Source: Aphelocoma coerulescens (taxonomy: Eukaryota; Chordata; Aves; Passeriformes; Corvidae). From it: 64,000 bases of DNA. The notes under the pieces are model-generated. The model saw nothing but the letters and a program-made list of their open reading frames with translations. It did not search any database and was not told where the DNA came from. The stretch spans positions 124,001-188,000 of the forward strand of contig NC_091034.1 in assembly GCF_041296385.1 (NCBI RefSeq), read 5' to 3'. Below are positions 39,331 to 48,190 of the stretch, in pieces. Made by a program: the position numbers and the translations under genes. Position 1 is the first letter of the stretch; each line of letters opens with the position of its first letter.

Positions 39331-40928
39331 CGCTTCTTGTTACGGCAGGCATTTGAGTTATGCGTGTTGGATTGGCATTTGTTGCACCAAACTCCGGATG
39401 CTGGGCACTCCCGACGAATGTGGCCCAACTGGCCACATCGATAGCATCTCATTCTGTTTCTCTCTGGAGGCAACCGGGGGCGCGTGGCTGCTGCTTGGAG
39501 GGGAGCAAGGGCGGCCATTACCTGCGTCTGAGCACTAGCTGCTTGTTCCTTCAATCCCTCCCCCAGCTTTTCTAACGCGTGGACTAAAAAGGCTTGAGCA
39601 CCTGAGGGCAAGGTCGCAGCTTTATCTAGTAATGCCTGAGTGGTCCAATCACCAGGTATAGAGGTAATCAGAGATCTAGTGGCAGGATTGCTATTTTGCA
39701 AAATGCACTGTCTTAAAATAGCATCTTGCATATGGTCGGGTGTCCCTGCCCTAGAGATAGCATCCATAACCTTATCAACAAAGGAGCTTAACGATTCATC
39801 ACGACCCTGCTTGATGCTCATATATAGGGGGGTCCCTCCCGATGTCCTGACTTTATCCATTGCCCTCTTAGCTACTGCCATGGCCTCCCTAAGTTTATGT
39901 GGCCCTAGTCCAGCTTGAGCTTCAACTCTGAGATACGGGCCCTGTCCCATAAGCTCGTCTACAGTAAGGCCTGTTAAGGGGTCCCCTTGGGGTCTGGGGA
40001 GATTAGCGCTACTTGCCGCTTCCTCTCTCCACCTTGCCTCAAAAAGCAATCTCTGAGAGGGGGTGTAAATGAGTTTCGTGATAGCCAGGATATCGGCAGG
40101 CAGAAGAATGTGGGCATTAAAAAGATAATCTAACATCTGCTTAGCTGGTTCACTAGACACCCCAAAGTTACTGACTGTTGCTCTCAGCTGGGACAGGAGT
40201 TTCCAGTCGAGATGCGCAAACTGCGCATTCTGGCCCCCTTGCGCATTAGTAGTGAAAACAACAGGGAAAGCCATCGCTTCTTGTGCCGCTGCTAGGAGCT
40301 CGGAATCTCCCCTTTCCATGCCGTCTCGGGCAAGCGCCTGCCACAACTCTCTCCTCCTTGCTGCCATAGCCTCCGCCGGGTCAGATTCTGCCCCAGGGAC
40401 AGGCTTCGTGGCATTAGAGGGGTCGGGCGGCAGCGGCGGGCATGAGGGGGTTAATGCAGAAACGGCGATTGAAGCGGAAGGCGGGGGAGCAGGCAGGGGG
40501 GTAGGCAGCGCGGGGGATTGACTGTCAGCGGGGGGTGGCTCTGGAGGAATCTCAATAGTGGCAAAGGCGGGGGGGTTGGGGGCCGTAGGGAAAACCGAGG
40601 AGTCATTATCTTGGTTACGGGAATGCGCTGTCTTAAAACCTATGACTGCTCGCTTCTCTGCCTGCACTAACAGTAGCTCATTATGAACTGCTTTCCAAAG
40701 TTTGCTTATTTTCTTGGCTGACTTATCATCGTCTAAAACAAGGCTAAAGAGTTCATCCCCGTACCTCCGCCATTCTGCTAATTCGTGAATGCTGTGAGGG
40801 TCGTTAAAGAAACCATAGGAACGCGAGTGAGTTAGTAGGGAAGGGAGGTCTTTTTCTAAGTTAAAGGCTTTAAAGTAAAGCATAAGAAGAAAGACTTTAA
40901 ATAAATCCTGTGCTGCTTGCCTATCCAT
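39207..40928 (-). CDS. Retroviral Gag polyprotein
   Basis: Encodes 573 residues from an ATG at 40926-40928; the frame is open further upstream, but without another ATG downstream of the nearest stop. The N-terminal matrix region (about 1-110) is followed by a proline-rich linker with a PTAP late-domain motif at 114-117, which in other retroviruses recruits TSG101 for budding. Capsid probably begins near residue 222 (PVVF) and contains a major homology region at about 374-394 (QGRDESLSSFVDKV). Nucleocapsid has two CX2CX4HX4C zinc knuckles at 495-508 and 515-528. The frame is intact. The 3' end overlaps pro in the -1 frame. Role by family: assembles the particle shell and packages RNA. Expression in this host is unknown. 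Confidence 0.93.
   Translation of the reverse strand: MDRQAAQDLFKVFLLMLYFKAFNLEKDLPSLLTHSRSYGFFNDPHSIHELAEWRRYGDELFSLVLDDDKSAKKISKLWKAVHNELLLVQAEKRAVIGFKTAHSRNQDNDSSVFPTAPNPPAFATIEIPPEPPPADSQSPALPTPLPAPPPSASIAVSALTPSCPPLPPDPSNATKPVPGAESDPAEAMAARRRELWQALARDGMERGDSELLAAAQEAMAFPVVFTTNAQGGQNAQFAHLDWKLLSQLRATVSNFGVSSEPAKQMLDYLFNAHILLPADILAITKLIYTPSQRLLFEARWREEAASSANLPRPQGDPLTGLTVDELMGQGPYLRVEAQAGLGPHKLREAMAVAKRAMDKVRTSGGTPLYMSIKQGRDESLSSFVDKVMDAISRAGTPDHMQDAILRQCILQNSNPATRSLITSIPGDWTTQALLDKAATLPSGAQAFLVHALEKLGEGLKEQAASAQTQVMAALAPLQAAATRPRLPPERNRMRCYRCGQLGHIRRECPASGVWCNKCQSNTHNSNACRNKKRGNSRSSASSSRAGTQVAAANPCPASSQQQVAASAWTWQPQ
39324..39330 (-). promoter_or_regulatory. gag-pro -1 ribosomal frameshift site
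   Basis: The minus strand reads G GGA AAC in gag phase, a canonical X XXY YYZ slippery heptamer of the type used at gag-pro junctions of D-type betaretroviruses. About a dozen bases downstream, complementary GCGCG and CGCGC segments could form the stimulatory stem. Slipping back one base enters the pro frame, which then stays open to 38530. Confidence 0.8.
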
Positions 40929-41118
40929 ACTTACGGTACCGTTGCTAGCCCTCCAGGCTTCGGCAGCACGTATCAGCGAACCCACCGGTGTGGTCGTTCG
41001 GGCACGGAGACGGAAACACGGTTGTTCTCCGCTCTTATTGCCGTCCCTCTAGCTGCAGGACCTGAACCCAACGCACCTTTCCTTGTGGAAGTGGGGGTAG
41101 GGGGGGGTACATGACGTG

Positions 41119-41136
41119 CCTTCTGTTCGGGCGTCA
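41119..41136 (-). other. Primer binding site, lysine-tRNA-like
   Basis: Two bases inside the 5' LTR, the minus strand reads TGACGCCCGAACAGAAGG. The first 14 bases differ from the usual lysine-tRNA (Lys3-type) primer site at one position; the last four diverge. A lysine tRNA primer is the best guess and fits an ERVK-like element. Confidence 0.7.
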
Positions 41137-41138
41137 GA

Positions 41139-41464
41139 TGTCGGGAAAGGCACGGGAGACGAGCTCATGATTTCATGATCGGCAAGCCTCGATTTTATTG
41201 TCTTTTCATCTCTTATTTATACAACACTTAAACAGCTCATACATATTGCAAAACCTGAACTCACGATTGGTCATCTTCTCTCGTGGGAACAACACACCCC
41301 GCGGTGATGGTTTCTTCATTCCAGTCTGCTCTGGCTTGTGTCCTGTTGGACACCTTGTTGATAAGAAACCCCTTTTCCTACGACAGGCTGACTCCTACAT
41401 CCTGCAAGGCTCTATCTTATCATGTCCTCTGCTGCGCAGCCATTCCTCAGATAAGCTCTCTACA
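41139..41464 (-). repeat. 5' LTR of the provirus
   Basis: A 326-bp repeat matching the 3' LTR except at six positions counted by eye (about 1.8%). The TATA-like and AATAAA elements are retained. The right end ACA at 41464 abuts a segment that is otherwise found at 50680, so the element boundary is exact. Confidence 0.95.
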
Positions 41465-41982
41465 GTTTTCCACCACTGAATTCCTCCGTCCTGATTCCAA
41501 GGATTTCTTGAATACCACGGGGCTTTTCTCAAGATTTACCCCCACAACCTTCCCTACGTGCCCACTGCTCACCACCTCATTTTTCCCTCAATGTCTTCGT
41601 TCTCCACCCCAGAGAGTTTGTCAAGTGTTGCCTCCAAAATGTTCCCCCTCTGTCCACTACTGAGTTCCCCATTTTGCCTTCAAAATATTCATTCTGTCCC
41701 CTCCAGATTGCATCCACTTTTACCCCCAACATTTTACTTCCTCTACAATATTGATTAAACCTTTTCCACCCCAAAAATGTGCATTCTCTCCCCTAAACAG
41801 CACCTCAGCTTTTCCCTCAAAAATGCCCCAGAGAGAAACTCCGATTCAGCCCCCAAACTCCCATTTTCCTACACAAACAGTTCTTGTGGCCCCTCTCAAT
41901 TCCCCCAGGCTTTCAGCTAAAGGAATAACTGGAAGCCTATTCCCTCATCTCTGCCCTCCTTTTGCTTTCCCGGAAAACCTTG
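41465..41982 (+). repeat. Duplicated segment, copy 1 (truncated at left by LTR)
   Basis: 518 bp that reappear at 50680-51196 in the same orientation, with about nine substitutions and one single-T indel by eye (about 2%). Homology starts at the first base after the LTR and stops at GGAAAACCTT. The sequence is pyrimidine-rich with ordinary composition; no gene is recognised. It may be a fragment of a larger dispersed repeat or a local segmental duplication. Confidence 0.9.
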
Positions 41983-42441
41983 CCATCCCACACTTTCTCC
42001 AAGAGATCTGCTGCCAGTACTGCAAGGTCTGCTCTGTCAGAGTGCCAGGGGGGTTTACAGCACTTGCTCCTCTGCATCTTCACCCTTTCATCAGCTTTCC
42101 CCTGGAACGGTGTTGTGGGAGAAGCTTGGAATTACCAGAAATGGATCAGGTTCACATTTTTTCCCCACCAGTTTTTATCTGGTTTGAAATTCCTGGAATT
42201 ACCCTCAAATGTGCCCTAGAACAGTGCTGTGAAAGGATCAATCAGAAGAACAGCCTGAAAGCAGAAAACCACCTCCAGCAGCAGCCGGAATGATCCCATT
42301 TCTGTTCTTACCTGGTCCTGCCAGAGCTCCCAACGGCCCTTCCCATTCCAAAACAACAGCTATGCAAGACATTCCTGCTGTCCGTGAGGGTGAGGTGCCA
42401 GTTCTGGATGTTCTTTGCTGCGGAATCGGACAACAAACAGA
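41983..42441. other. Non-coding, no recognised feature
   Basis: About 460 bp between the duplicated segment and a CR1 tail. Short open frames show no domain. A donor-like signal on the minus strand near 42311 (CAG|GTAAGA) is isolated and not used in a call. Confidence 0.5.
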
Positions 42442-42501
42442 GCGTAAATGATCTTGGTGCCTCTTCCAAGCCAAACCACCCCGTGATTCCATGCGTGGAT
42501 C
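42442..42501 (+). mobile_element. CR1 LINE 3' end fragment
   Basis: AATGATCTTGGTGCCTCTTC followed by CCAAGCCAAACCACCCCGTGATTCCATG resembles the sense-strand 3' end of avian CR1 elements (cctTCCAACCCAAACCATTCTGTGATTCTATG type). Heavily truncated at the 5' side, as is usual for CR1. Confidence 0.6.
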
Positions 42502-42602
42502 AGCACCTGTCCCAACTCCATTCCAGAAACCTCCTCCCACTAACCCAGAACTTTCCTTTTTCCGCTCAACATCAGGGATTTGCTGCCGAGTGCCCCGGGC
42601 AG

Positions 42603-42662
42603 GGGACGCCTCAGCATTCCCCGGGACGCCTCAGCCTTCCCTGGGACACCTCAGCATTCCCT
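42603..42662 (+). repeat. 20-bp minisatellite, three copies
   Basis: GGGACGCCTCAGCATTCCCC-type units repeat three times with one or two changes each. Confidence 0.85.
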
Positions 42663-42725
42663 GGGCTGCTGTTCCACGCCGATCCCGTGTCCAGCGCCGT
42701 TCCGGGCTGCAGTGCCGGGCTCTCC

Positions 42726-42739
42726 CCACAAGGCGGCAG
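42726..42739 (+). promoter_or_regulatory. CTCF-like motif
   Basis: CCACAAGGCGGCAG fits the CTCF core (CCASYAGRKGGCRS) at 12 of 14 positions. It lies in a context (CAGTGCCGGGCTCTC before it) also found around the site at 44444. Confidence 0.35.
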
Positions 42740-42871
42740 CACCGGGAGCGAGCAGCCCCGGCCGGTCCCGTTGTCCCGGGGCAGCTGCGCCTTTAACCCG
42801 CACGGAGCCGGCGGGGCCGTGAACACAGCGGGCAAAAACCCCACCGATCCCCTTTATTTCACCTCCAGAGG

Positions 42872-42985
42872 CACAGGATCGCAGCATTCCCTGGGCTGGA
42901 AGGGACCCGCAGGGAGCATCGAGTCCACATCCTCGTCCTGCACCCCAAGAATCCCACCCTGTGCCCGAGAGCCTTGTCCAGACCC
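42872..42985 (-). mobile_element. CR1 LINE 3' fragment
   Basis: On the plus strand it reads GGCTGGAAGGGACCC then GAGCATCGAGTCCA and CACCCTGTGCCCGAGAGCCTTGTCC, the antisense of avian CR1 3' sequence. CR1 is a non-LTR retrotransposon with 5'-truncated copies lacking target duplications. Confidence 0.75.
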
Positions 42986-43103
42986 AAACTCTGCCCCCAG
43001 GATCCTGAAAACACAGCGGGGCTGGGAGAAGGGTAACAAGGGAGGATTTTTTACATAGTTCTCCTTGTACGGTCGTTATATAATCTTATTAGATAGTCCA
43101 GCA

Positions 43104-43183
43104 ACCCACCCCTGTCCCGGGACACCCACCCCTGTCCCGGGACACCCATCCCTGTCCCGGGACACCCATCCCTGGGCCGGAAT
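43104..43183 (+). repeat. 20-bp minisatellite, four copies
   Basis: Four units of ACCCAYCCCTGTCCCGGGAC, the last one degenerate. Contains the palindrome CCCGGG in each unit. Confidence 0.9.
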
Positions 43184-43364
43184 ACCGATCCCCCGCGGCC
43201 CCCACCGTCCGCTCGGGACTGTCCCCGTTCCCCGCTCACCTCCGAGCCCGCAGCACCCGCCCCGGTGCCCCCGGCCCGGCCGCGCTGCTCCCCGGACTCC
43301 CCGCCATTGCCGCGTCGGGCGAAGAAGGGCGGAAATTACCGGTACCACACCAATGTGGCGATGC

Positions 43365-43602
43365 GACCTTCTCAAGATGGCGGCGGTGGAGGACCCCCCC
43401 CCCCCCCCTCCGGCTATTCGGCTGCCTGAATGCTCCCGCCTACCCCAGGCGCCGCTGACCCCACAGTCGGTGTCTGCATAGCGGGAAACGCCTCAGAAAA
43501 TTGCGTGCAAGCGCTGGGCTGGCGTCGGTGTCGGCGTCGCGTTCAGGCAGCCGAATAGACGCAGCTAGAGGGGGCCTTCTCTGCCACCATCTTGAGAAGG
43601 TC
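43365..43602. repeat. Imperfect inverted repeat with YY1 sites in the arms
   Basis: GACCTTCTCAAGATGG at 43365-43380 is the exact reverse complement of 43587-43602. CTATTCGGCTGCCTGAA at 43414-43430 is the reverse complement of 43542-43558. Both pairs centre near 43485, so they belong to one diverged palindrome with a spacer of about 110 bp. A third, direct copy of the second element lies at about 43757-43774 (CTATTCAGCTGCCTGAA). Confidence 0.85.
43394..43408 (+). repeat. Poly-C run of 15
   Basis: A 15-base C homopolymer directly after the plus-strand YY1 motif, inside the left arm of the inverted repeat; potentially i-motif/G4 forming and error-prone to sequence. Confidence 0.9.
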
Positions 43603-44443
43603 AGAAAACAGCGTAAACGACCGCCATTTTTGGTGTGGCGATGATCTAACTTCCGGTTTTTGCCGCCATCTTGGGTGCTGGCAGAAGCCACTTCCGGTCG
43701 AGCTGCCATCTTTAGTGTGGTACGCACAAGGCCCCCGCCCCTCACAAGGGCTTCTGTCTATTCAGCTGCCTGAATCCGGCCAGGACTCCGACGGCGGCCC
43801 CGCGCTTTCCGCGCGATTTTCCGCGGTGGTCCCCGGTGCGAGGACACGGGTGGTGGGGTCACCGGCGCCGGAGGCGGGCGACGGCCCCGCGACCGTCGGC
43901 AGGCATCGGTGGGGACACCTCTCCCAGGGGCCTAGTGCGTCCACCATCTTGAGTGTGGCGGAAGTGTCACCCACCCTCTGCAAGGTCCTGGCAGGTTCGA
44001 ATAAAAACGCCACTTACGCCGTCCCGAAAGCGCCGAACTGCGCCTTCCTTTCCGAGCCGCCCCCTTGAGAGCGGCACGCGGGCGGCTCTATTCCGACCGT
44101 GCTCGCCCGGTGCTCCCCGCCCCGGCTCGCGCTGCGACCGCGCCTCTGCTGCCCGGCAAAACCGGCCCCGCCGGGCCGCTCCCCGCGCTGTCATTCGTCG
44201 CGGTCACCGCCCCGCACGGCGCCCGCTCCTTTGCAGCGCTCTGGCCCCGCTCATGCACGCCCGTGTCCCTTGGCGCTCCGAACCGTCCTTCGCCCCTCCC
44301 CTCCGCTGCCAGACGCGGCCCCGCTCGCTCCTTGCCCTTGCCACGCCCGGCAGCCACCGAGGCCGCCGCCCTCTCGGCTCCCCCGGCCCCGGGCGGCAGC
44401 AGCGCCGGGGCGCCGTGCCGGGGCCGGCAGTGCCGCGCTCTCG

Positions 44444-44457
44444 CCACCAGGCGGCAG
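44444..44457 (+). promoter_or_regulatory. CTCF-like motif
   Basis: CCACCAGGCGGCAG fits the CTCF core at 13 of 14 positions and sits in the 3' part of the CpG-rich block, preceded by CAGTGCCGCGCTCTCG, similar to the site at 42726. Confidence 0.4.
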
Positions 44458-44600
44458 CAGCGCCGCCCAGCTCAGCCCGGGGCCGGGCCGCGCTGCGGGG
44501 CACGGACAGAGCAGAGGCAAAAGCCGGCTCAGGGCGCTCTGCAGCTCCTGCAGCCCGAGCCTCTCGGCTCCTGGCGCCAGGCACTCGCTTCTTCCCTTCC

Positions 44601-45477
44601 TACAGAAAAACGCCGCCTCGTTATTCTCAAAACTTGCTCATCTCTATTCCCAGCTTCTTATATTCCTATATGCAACAGAGTAGAGAGACAGGGCTGGCTT
44701 ATTTCAAAATGAATCTACATTTAAATCAGTAGCATTTGTCTATAGATGTAAAAACAAAGAACTTGACAGGTTTGGGGATTCCACACTGTCATACACACAT
44801 CCCTCCCGGTGGATTTTCTGGCAGTTTTGGGCCCCTCTGGGGGAGGGCACCCAGCAATGGCCCCCCTCATTCCCCACTCACCTGCTCCTCCACTGCATCG
44901 TGGCTCTCCCAGGGACATTGGGGTGCCCCAAGTGACATTCAGAGCCCCCGAGTCTCCACCCCCGCCCCCAGCCTTTTTTCCTCACCCCCAAAGAAGGCAC
45001 AAAACTGGACAAACTTTCATAAAAAAGCAGAACGGCACTTTAATAAAGCCATTTCCATGCATACATCCCCCAAAAAGGGGCTTGGCTGGAAACACGGGGA
45101 AGGCGCAGCAGAGGGATGGGGAAAGAGAGGGATGGGCAGCAGGACAGGGGGCTCTCAAGAGAAGGGCACCATGAGGGAGAGGGACCGAGCAGCTGATGCA
45201 GACAGGGACAGGCAAAAGGACAGTGAGAGGGACAAAGAAATACAGTCACACTGCAGCACAAAGGAAAAAGGAGAGCAAGAACAAAGGAAAGAGAAAGATG
45301 CGGGCGGCGAGGGAGACAGAGACAGAACAGGGAGAGGGATTGAGCAGAATTTATTCAATAAAGGTCAGTATGGATTTCTTAAAAGAACACCAGGACATCC
45401 CTATCACGGAACTCTGCTGTCTGCTTCAACTTCACAGCTGTAAGGGAACATTTCTCCCCCCTCTCCTCTCTGCGGTG
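44601..45477. other. Non-coding spacer, purine-rich in part
   Basis: No gene recognised. 45100-45350 is unusually purine-rich on the plus strand (GGGACAGGCAAAAGGACAG style). Confidence 0.5.
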
Positions 45478-45483
45478 TTTATT
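45478..45483 (-). terminator. Candidate poly(A) signal, minus strand
   Basis: TTTATT on the plus strand gives AATAAA on the minus strand, about 1.1 kb beyond the stop of the candidate terminal exon at 46568. A second copy is at 45500-45505. Assignment to that gene is inference. Confidence 0.3.
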
Positions 45484-46567
45484 AAATAAAGAGTGAGTAT
45501 TTATTTCTTAAAAGAAAAACAAGAGAGAGGAGGCAGTGAAAGGCAATGGCATGGGGAGCACACAGGACAAGAAAGCAACACAAAAGACACACTGGACAGA
45601 GAGAAGAAAAGAGCTGGAAAGTTGGATGCAAGAGTGAAAGAAAATCAGGAACAAACGCCAGGACTTTCATTAGAGAGTGTGGCTGATGAACGTGCCAGTA
45701 AAGCACCGGCTCGAACAGAACCTGCTGCTGGCACGGCTCGGCCTGGCACTCACTAATTAACATCTGTCTCTCGGCAGGGCCATGAATCCCCTGCTGGAAC
45801 AGGAGGGGAAAGCCGAGGGGATGATGCGCACCGGGGTTGGTGCCGCTCAGCCCTAATCCCAGCCCGTGGCGCCAGTGAACGCACCCCGATCTCCGAACCT
45901 TCTCTCAGGGAAATCTCATCTTTACCCCTTCTCTTCCCCTCCCGGTATCTCCGTGTGCCCGGAACAAACACGAGGAGAGGTTTCTCTGTTGCAGGTTCTT
46001 TGGAAATCCTACACTGACTTTGAGAATGAGCAAGAAGAGCAGAAGACAACCAGGAAACTTTGCTGCCAACCAACATCAAACCCCTCGCACCGGAGAAGAA
46101 CGAACAGCTCGTTTTTACGCGTCCAAATCCCTTCAATTTTCAGCATTGTCTGTTTCCCGGCCGGCACTGTGGGAACTGCTGCGCACGGCACCACGAGTAA
46201 AACGCTCTCGTGTTCAGAAGGCACAATTGCAGAGAACAGACAGCAAAGCCGTCTCAAGGCAATTTGGGCACACAAAACCCCCCTTTTTGCACCCTGAGCT
46301 TTCTGTTAAGCCACACCTGAAATTCCAAGTTTCTCCGTACTCTGCCCCAGTGCTTCTCTCTTCCGTCAGCGCCATAGGCAGGACTGATTCCATACTCACA
46401 AACCCCCCTTGCCACGATCGGCGCTCTCTGCCCACCAAGGACACGGCACCAGGCAGGGACATTTCTCCCACTCCCCAGCAGAGACCTCCTCCCGCCACAT
46501 CCAGGGAACTGCAGCCGCTCAGGGAACACCAACTTTCTCCTGAGCTGGGAAGAGGAACCTGCAGCAA

Positions 46568-46630
46568 TTAAGGCTGCACAGTCCGCAGCAGCGAGAGCTC
46601 AGCACATGTCCAGAGAGCCAATTCCAGCAC
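46568..46630 (-). CDS. Candidate terminal coding exon, unknown gene
   Basis: On the minus strand a strong acceptor (long pyrimidine tract ending TTTAATTTAG) precedes 20 open codons starting VLELALWTCAELSLLRTVQP and a TAA at 46568-46570. It begins in phase 0, which matches the phase 0 end of the exon-like segment 48100-48190. No protein family is recognised. It could equally be part of a non-coding transcript, or chance. Confidence 0.3.
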   Translation of the reverse strand: MLELALWTCAELSLLRTVQP

Positions 46631-46730
46631 CTAAATTAAAAAAGAAGAAAAAGTTGATGACTTTTTTTTAAAGTTACTCTAAGTTCTTAAAACCAAACCA
46701 GCCTTTGCTCTTGATTTTGGCTCACTGATG

Positions 46731-46745
46731 CACACACACACACAA
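46731..46745 (+). repeat. Short (CA)n microsatellite
   Basis: About seven CA dinucleotides within non-coding DNA, in the putative intron before the candidate terminal exon. Confidence 0.8.
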
Positions 46746-48099
46746 GAGGCCAACGGTCACACAGGGCCTGCTTGCAGAATTCCTGATCCAAACCCTCGCC
46801 TTTCCTGCCCAGCACTGAGGGAAATCTGACAGAGGATTCATAAAGAGCCCTCGCTGAGAGCAGTCATCGCCCCAGGCCTTCAGGCTTGGCAAGATTCTGT
46901 AGGGAACGGACCCAAATTCAATTCCCAAATCTCAATCTCTGACAAGTCCTGTTGGAAAGACAGCGGACAGTCCATCAGAACACGGAATTAAAAGGCTGCA
47001 CAAGGAATAACAGAAGCTTTCCCAGGAATAGCCCAAGTTCCTTTTCTCCCTCACCGGTCCGGGGCCGTGAGACCGAACCTTGGGCCCCAGGAGACAGGAG
47101 AGGTGTTATCAACACTCGAACCTCCCAAGCGTTGTTATTGCTCAGAGAGCTGCGCCGGCACTGAGCTACTCCCATGCGCCTGCAGGGCTTTGGGGAGGGG
47201 CAAGACCACGTCCCACTCCTGCCTGGAGAAATTTCAACGCCCTAAAAAGTCATTTCCCTTCTCTCTCTCTGACCCAGGGCCAAAGCAGCTGTGCAGAACA
47301 ACCCGGGGGATTTATGGGAGGGTGATTCTCTCAGGAAAGACCCCAGACCCTGAGGAAACAAAACCATCCCCAATTTCCAGCTGAAAACACGCTGCTTCCT
47401 GAACGGCAGCGCACAAAGCTCTCTATAGCCAGACAGGAGAGGACAGACTGGAAAAAGCCAAAAGATGTGCTCTGCCTGCATGCACTCTCTGACTGGTAAT
47501 TCCAAAGGAAATTCCCCACAGATCGTAAGCAGTCACCTACAATTTGTCCTCTGCATTCATGACTGCCTTGGCTTTCTGTAGAAGTGTGTCAAACATCCAT
47601 GCAGGCGTCAGGGCCTGGGCTGGCTCGTTTATGGCTCTTCCTGACAGGCCCAGGCCAAACCCAAGCACCCCCCTCACTGCTCCAGCCCCACTTTCAGGGA
47701 AATACTGACACGGCTTAGAAATACTCTCCTTCCCTGCAACTCACTCCCTCCCCGCGCATCCCCGGAGAGGATTTACTCCGTCCTTTGTTCCCGACAGCAC
47801 CTCTCCAGCGCAAATCCCACTTCACACAGACACTGACTAAGCAGACCTAAGGCAGTGGTTCCAATCCCCAGCTGCAAGCCCCAACTCCCTGTCTCCTGCA
47901 CAGCTCGTCCAAGCACTCCCAGCAATCTCACCTCAGCCCAGAGACTCTCTGTCCGCAGAGGGAAACACAACCCGATGGCACGCAGCTCTGGCACCACATT
48001 CCCTCTTCCCTTCTCCCTTTTTCCAGCACACCAGGCTGCTGGAAACGGCATTCCCTAGGCAGTTCATCCCAACACAGAGAAAAGGAGCCTGTGACTTAC

Positions 48100-48190
48100 C
48101 CACACCATGGGCAGGACAAGGGGGGCCCTAGCTGGCTTTGGCTGCTCCAACACCAAAGCTCTTGGTCCCAAAGATGGGACGAGTTCAGTC
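48100..48190 (-). CDS. Candidate internal exon, unknown gene
   Basis: A 91-bp segment on the minus strand flanked by a good acceptor (TTTTCTGCTCTCTTTCAG) and a consensus donor (TGG|GTAAGT). In the phase dictated by the upstream segment it is open for 30 codons (starting TELVPSLGPRALVLEQPKPA) and ends in phase 0. Splice signals and phases agree with 49040-49167 and 46568-46630. No homology is recognised. Confidence 0.35.

Larger units (their letters stand above)
36342..41464 (-). mobile_element. Endogenous retrovirus (ERVK-like gag-pro-pol, env TM remnant)
   Basis: A 5123-bp provirus on the minus strand with two LTRs of 326 bp each, a tRNA-type primer binding site, gag with PTAP and two zinc knuckles, pro with dUTPase and DTG protease, and pol with a YMDD reverse transcriptase. 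There is a polypurine tract and an env remnant holding only the transmembrane subunit. Gag-pro with a dUTPase domain is the betaretrovirus/ERVK arrangement. The TM carries a CX6CC motif of the covalently linked SU-TM type found in alpharetroviruses, gammaretroviruses and D-type betaretroviruses. Pol is broken by a frameshift near 37.9 kb and stops in RNase H; integrase and SU are absent. The copy is therefore defective. The LTRs differ at 6 of 326 positions by eye. The flanking bases (CACAG on the left, GTTTTC on the right) show no target-site duplication. Confidence 0.95.
43190..44600. promoter_or_regulatory. CpG-rich promoter-like block with YY1 and ETS motifs
   Basis: About 1.4 kb that is visibly rich in G, C and CpG compared with its flanks. 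YY1-type motifs (AAGATGGCGGC core) lie at 43374-43384 on the plus strand and, on the minus strand, near 43586-43594, 43621-43630, 43662-43672, 43703-43712 and 43944-43951. ETS/GABPA-type sites (ACTTCCGG or GCGGAAGTG) lie at 43649-43656, 43690-43697 and 43958-43966. Clustered YY1 and ETS sites in a CpG island are typical of TATA-less, often bidirectional, vertebrate promoters. No first exon could be assigned on either strand, so the target transcript is unknown. Open frames across this block are composition-driven. Confidence 0.6.

Noticed and set aside
40929..40985. Gag start at the upstream GTG (40985)
   Set aside because: The first ATG in frame at 40926-40928 leaves a plausible matrix start; a GTG start is not expected in a vertebrate retrovirus.
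36336..41470. Target-site duplication around the provirus
   Set aside because: CACAG at the left and GTTTTC at the right do not match at 4-6 bp.
43953..44732. 259-codon plus-strand frame in the CpG-rich block
   Set aside because: GC-rich sequence suppresses stops in several frames on both strands here; no domain or conserved motif, and overlapping frames are equally long.
47537..47640. Exon of the candidate minus-strand gene
   Set aside because: Splice-like ends exist, but its open phase does not join the neighbouring candidate exons and it ends in TAG at the donor; kept only as a remark.
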